From Labia minor (lineage: Eukaryota; Arthropoda; Insecta; Dermaptera; Spongiphoridae): a stretch of DNA of 64,000 nucleotides. Position 1 is the stretch's first letter, and the number at the start of each line of letters is the position of its first letter. A program made the translations under genes and the position numbers. Below, piece by piece: positions 58,771 to 64,000 of the stretch. The notes below the pieces were generated by a model. It did no database searches. It saw only the letters and a program-made list of their open reading frames with translations, and was not told the origin of the DNA. The stretch lies in contig OY720345.1 in assembly GCA_963082975.1 (NCBI GenBank), positions 56,402,528 through 56,466,527 of the forward strand, given 5' to 3'.

Positions 58771-59867
58771 GCCATGTGCCGAAATTAAATGGAAAACAAG
58801 TTTCCCCTGAACATGGACTTCCACTTCTCCCCCTCAGCCTCCATGCCACATTTGCGACTAATCCCACTCTGTTGCAACAACTTGGTTGGCCATCCTCAAA
58901 TCAAGTAACGAGTACGAGTCACTCTCCAGCCCGAAGACATCCTACCACAGTTGCTAGCAAAAGGAGATCAAAAAAAGAGGAAGAACCGGCGTCTCCCGAT
59001 AATTCCAAAGATGCCGGTTCAAGGGACAAAGTATTTACTTGCACCGTTTGTCAACGTTCTTTTGGCTATAAGCATGTTCTACAAAATCATGAACGAACGC
59101 ATACAGGCGAAAAACCATTTGAATGCCAAGAGTGTCATAAAAGATTTACACGAGACCACCATCTTAAGACACATATGCGACTTCATACGGGGGAAAAGCC
59201 ATACCATTGTACTCATTGCGACCGACAATTTGTTCAGGTGGCTAATTTACGAAGACATTTACGAGTCCATACAGGCGAACGTCCTTATGCATGTAAATCT
59301 TGCTCCTCTAAATTTTCTGATTCAAATCAATTAAAAGCTCATGAATTAATACACAAAGGGGAAAAACCATTTGAATGCACAAGATGTCAAAGTCGATTTC
59401 GACGTCGACATCACCTCGTACATCATAAATGTACAGATGATTCAAATATAACTGGAATGTTAAATCGAACAGAGGTTGAATTAAAGAAAGAAGAAGACTG
59501 CGACTCTGAAGCAGAAGAATTAGCCATTCTATCAAATAATAATGAAAATAATATTTATAATAAACAAACAATAACAACGTCTTCAGCTTCTTCTGCAACC
59601 CCTTTAAAACTAGGAAAGAAATCTCATCCCCAAGAAATTCAACTCATTCGATTCCCCCCTGAGATCTTTTCCAATATACCTGAACAAACGGAACCTGAAG
59701 ATTTAAGTATGAGTAGTTACAAAAATCTTCACTCCTCTGGAGAATCCTCTCTATCCCGATCACCGTCTTCCGAAGGAGATGATCCTCGAATGTTAGATGA
59801 AGAAATCGAAGACAATAACACCACCTTCTTCAAACATCCTAAATTTCGCCGCGCCTACCACTCCTAG
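58765..59867 (+). CDS. Kr: Krüppel, gap-gene zinc-finger transcription factor, main exon
   Basis: Nuclear DNA-binding repressor/activator of the segmentation gap-gene network. With exon 1 the protein is 377 residues. Features: hydrophobic N-terminal stretch [13 protein letters not shown]; basic KRRSKK, a likely nuclear signal; five zinc fingers between residues 103 and 233, starting [20 protein letters not shown], with TGEKP linkers. Fingers 1-4 are C2H2. Finger 5 ends [11 protein letters not shown], a C2HC form with short His-Cys spacing, as in Drosophila Kr. An acidic segment ([12 protein letters not shown]) follows. Near the C-terminus [11 protein letters not shown] contains PEDLS (321-325), the CtBP-binding motif. 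The fingers are nearly identical to Drosophila Kr, while the flanking regions are shorter and lack its alanine-rich tracts. Orthology is very likely. Confidence 0.95.
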
Positions 59868-59952
59868 TAGGTTCGGGCATATTTCTACAATTACGGGTAT
59901 GTAGCTTTAACTGCATTGCCAGAATTGTAAAGCTTTTCTTTTGTAAAATAAA
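59868..59952 (+). terminator. Kr: Kr 3' UTR with poly(A) signal
   Basis: A short 3' UTR runs from the tandem TAG-TAG stop to AATAAA at 59947-59952, followed by T-rich DNA. Later AATAAA-like hexamers exist in this AT-rich DNA, so this is the first plausible site only. Confidence 0.55.
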
Positions 59953-60179
59953 TTAGTATTAATAGAATTTTTTTTATTATAATTATTTTTAAATGGTCAA
60001 AATAAAAAAAAGAAACATTCTCTTAGAAGGGTGCTAAAGAATGAAAAAAAATTAAATGAAAGAATTTTAATTGTTTCAAAATTTGTCAATTTGGTTCTTT
60101 CCCTTTATCCTCACCCTGTAGGGGATTTAATTAAAAAAAAAAATAATGGCAATTTCTCCATAACAATATAGTTAAGTGT
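59953..60179. other. AT-rich Kr 3' flank
   Basis: No recognised feature. Confidence 0.3.
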
Positions 60180-60440
60180 TCCGCTGAACATCTAATTACG
60201 AATTCTTGGAATGTCAGCAAACGATAAGGGTGGCTTTCCCTCCGGCTTGATATTCATTTTTCCTTAATTCGGCGCTAGCTTTTGGCCCCCACTGGGCGCC
60301 ATGTTGTCGTATTGCCGTTTCCATAGCAACAGGGCCGCCCACTGTTTGCTCTTTGCGACCAAAAGCGCAGCCCCCTCTTAATCCAAGTAAAAACACACGG
60401 CAAATATTTGGCTTCTCCCCGAATCAGGCACCCGATTAAT
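60180..60440. other. GC-richer island 14, downstream of Kr
   Basis: About 260 bp including TTTGGCCCCCACTGGGCGCC and GCCGCCCACTG. A 60-codon minus frame has no domain. Candidate 3' regulatory module. Confidence 0.28.
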
Positions 60441-61040
60441 ATTTATCAAATGGGAATTTTCCATGTTATAAAACATTTCATCAAAATCACAAAAAAAAAA
60501 ATAAAATAAAATAAAACAAAACAAAAAATAGATGGGGGAAAAGGGAAGCGTAAAAATTGAAGGTAGGTGCTTTCTTCTTTTGCATATTATTTATGTCCTT
60601 CCTTTTTGACTTGAAAAAAAGAGAAAGAGACTGACCATTGAAAAATGCTCTATTTTGCAAGTTGGAAATCGTACACAATAAATATATTACATCATTTGTC
60701 GTAAAAGAAAAACACAATCTTTGAATACAATGGTTGTTTTGAATGAAACAACCCCGCAGACAACAGTTTATAAACCCGGCAATACATTTGCATTCCAAAA
60801 AGATCCTTTTGGTTCATTTAGGCCAATTTCCTTTTTTGAACAATTGACCTTTTAAACAAAAGCAACCTTCTTAAGGAAAAACACAAATTAGGCTACATCT
60901 TAAAAAAATCTAAAATTTTCTTTTTTATCTAGTCAATATAATTAAATTTAAGGTAGAATCGGATTGCTTAGCAAAAAAAAAAAAAAAAAAATCAAAAAAA
61001 AAAAAAAGAAAAAAGATGACCTAACCTGAGAAGGTATATT
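60441..61040. other. mixed AT-rich DNA with A runs
   Basis: Poly(A) runs at about 60974-61013. A 103-codon minus frame at 60487-60798 has no domain. Confidence 0.3.
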
Positions 61041-61290
61041 AGCTGATGATATTCTTAACAGGAGTTCGATGAACTCCACAAAAGGTCGGTGGAAATTTTT
61101 CTTCCTTATAAAAAAATCAAAAAAAAAAAAAATGGGAGCCTACCCTTAGATGTTTGTTGAATCCCATTTTGGAATCCATCCCCTACCCCCACCCCCACTC
61201 GAGGATAAAATTTTCTCACGGAAGGCATACCCTTGTTCGGGAATGTTTCTGGATCAGGATCTAGGGTGTTTTTAACTAAAGTGATTTTCA
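61041..61290. other. moderately GC-richer island 15
   Basis: Contains CCCCTACCCCCACCCCCACTC. No domain in the 62-codon minus frame. Candidate non-coding element. Confidence 0.22.
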
Positions 61291-63179
61291 ACATTGTGTA
61301 ATATCAATTTATTTATTTTTTAAATAATTTCTTTTGGCTTATATTTTTGTCTTTATTTACTTTGGTTAAATAATGCCCCTAGAGTGTGATAAATTCCATT
61401 TTTTTATATTATACCATTTAAAGATTATTCTGAAATTCAAATTTAATTAAATATTATTTTCTTAAATTGTTCAGTCTCAAAATTTCTTAAATTTTATTAT
61501 TTTAAAGTCTGATTAAAAGAGCTCTACCTCGTAAATTCAATGTTGTTATTACATATTATTAATTGATTTATTAAAAATATAATCAGAATGATATAAATGT
61601 GATGGTATTTTTAAGATTTACATTTATCTATAAATATATTTCATAAGCTGGTATTCTCAAATATTATTTTATTATATTATAATTTCTAATGAACATGATT
61701 TTTATTCTAATAACATTATTATATCTTTATTAAATTGATTTTAATATAAAATTATCCGACTTAGAAAATATGAAATTTAAGAATCTTTGTACATTAACAA
61801 TATTTGTTTTTTTGTAAATATTTTTCTCTTGAATGTTGATTATTTAAATAATAATGAATTCAAACAATTTAAAATAAAAAGGTTCTAGACCAAAACTATA
61901 TACATCTCCTACAGAAACTAAAAGACTGATTGTAATATTTGTATTTAATTATTAAGTTTGCCTTTTTATTGCAAAATATTTTCAATTATAAAACAAAACA
62001 AAAAAAGAAAAAAAAACATACACACAACAAATAGTGAATTAATTTGTGATTATTCTATTTTGTATATATTTTAATATATATTAATTATTCATTTTTTTTT
62101 TTTTTTTTTTTTTTTGTTTTCTTTTTTATTATTTTTTTTTCATTATATTCTTATTTATTTTTATTTTTTTTCCAATTTTATTTTCCTTATATATATAAAT
62201 ATTGTTATAATGTTAATTGATGATGACTTGAGTCTAATGATTGATTATTCCAATATACTTGATAAATGATTATAAATATAATCTGTTAGTTCCTCTCTCT
62301 TTTTCTCTATTAGGGAAAATTTATTATTAATGTAAATAATTTAAATAAAGACTAATAATGATAATCATAATGATAATGATCGAACAGCTAGCTATTCTAT
62401 CTATTTTAAAGAATAAGATGGTTAATACTAAGTACAAATTACATTTAATAAAAATTGAAAGAAGAATAATAATAGATAAAAATAAAATTTTTATTTATAT
62501 CAAAATAGTCATATGTAACCAATAAATAAAGAATTAATTATTTATTTAATTATTTTATTTTATTTTTTTCACTTAACCAAATTTCTATACAATATTAAAT
62601 ATATATTTTCTTAATTATTTATCTTTCATATAATTTTCCTATCAAATCCTTATTTCATATTATTATTTTTTTTTTTATTCTATATTATTTTTTTATTTTA
62701 TATTCCTTTTATTTTTATTATTAACTTTTATTTAAAAAAATAATAATTTTAAAATACAGCCAACATTTTTTTATATGAGTTTATTATAATTATAATTTTA
62801 ATTAATATAATATTATTTTATAATACTGATTAAATAATATTTCATATAAAGTTAATCATCTAATAATAACGGATAAAAAAAATCCCCTGAAATGTACTAA
62901 AATAAATAATAATAATTTATAAACCATCTAAAATAAATTAATTATTTAACATATCTTAGATTTAGATTTTGTTGTTAATTAGCAAGCAATTTATATATAT
63001 ATATATATATTAATCTTTTTTAATTTTATTCTTGAAATCCTTGTTATCGGGTTCATTCTCGTTAACTGTATTCTTTTTTTATTTTTTTGAATATCAAACT
63101 TATATTTTTTTTCTTTAATAATTTCAAAAACAGCGTATAAATTAGGTTCTTATGTATCTACTGATTCTTATTATTTTCT
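61291..63179. other. AT-rich DNA with T runs
   Basis: A long T tract at about 62091-62115 has no adjacent LINE. A TA tract lies at 62994-63010. Nothing else recognised. Confidence 0.4.
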
Positions 63180-63760
63180 TTTTTCCTTTTTAAAAAGCAA
63201 GGCTTCTAAAATTGAAAATAATCCACCCCAAGTACAACCCTCGGTTAAAAAGGCACTCTTGAGATTCTGCCTTGAGCATTCGCGTGCAAATCGCCCTAGG
63301 TACCCCCCTCCTCTCTCCCACTACCCAAAACAAGGTCTATATTAAAAACGAAACACGTAATATTATTATTATGATACAGTTTTTTTAATATAATATTCTT
63401 TTTAAGTGTGTTCTCAAAGGCGTGTGGGGATTGAACTCAATTGACAATAGGGCTTCTCTTGGCATTGACCCCTCGTGACCTCCTCCCTGCTCCCAATAAC
63501 GGGTTTTTTATATAAAAAAAAATTCAGAATTTTGAAAAGACTGCCAAACTACTCGCCCCTTTCTCCATTTGCTTTATCCACGCGCCAATTTGAGAACCTA
63601 TATTTATGAAAGGTATTTTTTAGGAACGTGCGTAAGGCATACACCAGCTTGCATTCGCCGACCTACATTCACCCCTCCTGGCTTCCAACCACCCATGGTC
63701 ACAGGGTGTCTGTTTTCCAATGTGTATAAACCCAGTTTTTTCTGTCTTTTTTTATTAAAA
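63180..63760. other. GC-richer island 16, split
   Basis: Two balanced segments (63190-63330 and 63410-63735) separated by AT-rich DNA. One frame near 63200-63310 reads VQPSVKKALLRFCLEHSRAN, which I could not assign; an undetected exon is possible. Otherwise candidate regulatory DNA. Confidence 0.25.
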
Positions 63761-64000
63761 ACAATTCTCAAAAGTTTGTAAGAAATTCTTTTTTTTTATT
63801 TAGGTTACACGTTTTTTGGTTTTTTCTCAATATCATAAAAAGAAAGTCGTGATAAAAAAAATTGTTATCAGGTATATTGTTTGTAAAAAAAATTAATTTT
63901 TTTTTCGAAACTTAAAAAAAAGGTTCAATTTTTTATGAATCACCAATTCAAATCTTTTTATAGCAATAATTTGAATTAGATCATGAAAATGTAACTTTTC
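63761..64000. other. AT-rich right edge
   Basis: Low complexity, no feature. Confidence 0.3.

Noticed and set aside
58951-59334. 127-codon frame overlapping the Kr fingers
   Set aside because: A shifted-frame shadow of the Kr exon.
59308-59598. 96-codon antisense frame in the Kr exon
   Set aside because: Antisense shadow of Kr coding sequence, with no domain.
62091-62115. T run as a LINE poly(A) tail
   Set aside because: No LINE sequence on the expected side; simple homopolymer expansion is likelier.

Overview
This is an AT-rich nuclear fragment from an arthropod, most likely an insect. The evidence is a spliced Krüppel (Kr) gap-gene orthologue, many mariner, Tc1, hAT, RTE and Jockey remnants, Helentron-type interspersed elements, a solo LTR and a tRNA-headed SINE. 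There are no operons, ribosome binding sites, CRISPR arrays or viral genes. I could not identify the species.

Only one host gene can be supported. Kr is on the + strand. A short coding exon at 53912-53942 ends in a GTGAGT donor. A roughly 4.8 kb intron follows, then the large exon at 58765-59867. The large exon carries five zinc fingers, a PEDLS co-repressor motif and a poly(A) signal at 59947-59952. The split-codon phase matches across the intron.

Layout. 1-1652: hAT transposon running off the left edge and split by a Helentron-like element. 1822-8886: RTE, mariner and Jockey remnants, several nested. 9356-9881: solo LTR with a 5-bp target duplication. 10258-17515: MITEs, a SINE and an RTE LINE. 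17577-21921: a HINE broken by a mariner, then a cluster of minus-strand mariner wrecks. 22150-24095: a second Helentron-like unit. 24340-44170: more HINEs, including a head-to-tail array at 40665-42037, a Tc1 wreck and an inverted-repeat element. Between them lie GC-richer islands of 150-560 bp in otherwise AT-dominated DNA. 44171-53500: AT-rich DNA with a few islands. 53520-59952: Kr. 59953-64000: AT-rich 3' flank with three more islands.

Kr is the only functional unit. The islands are candidate cis-regulatory modules or undetected exons. The mobile elements are all non-autonomous or broken, and no intact transposase or reverse transcriptase remains. The most distinctive element biology is a DINE-1-like HINE family carrying paired CRE octamers. 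Two solo 33-bp copies of its 5' end share identical breakpoints, and an inverted-repeat family has one member in the Kr intron.
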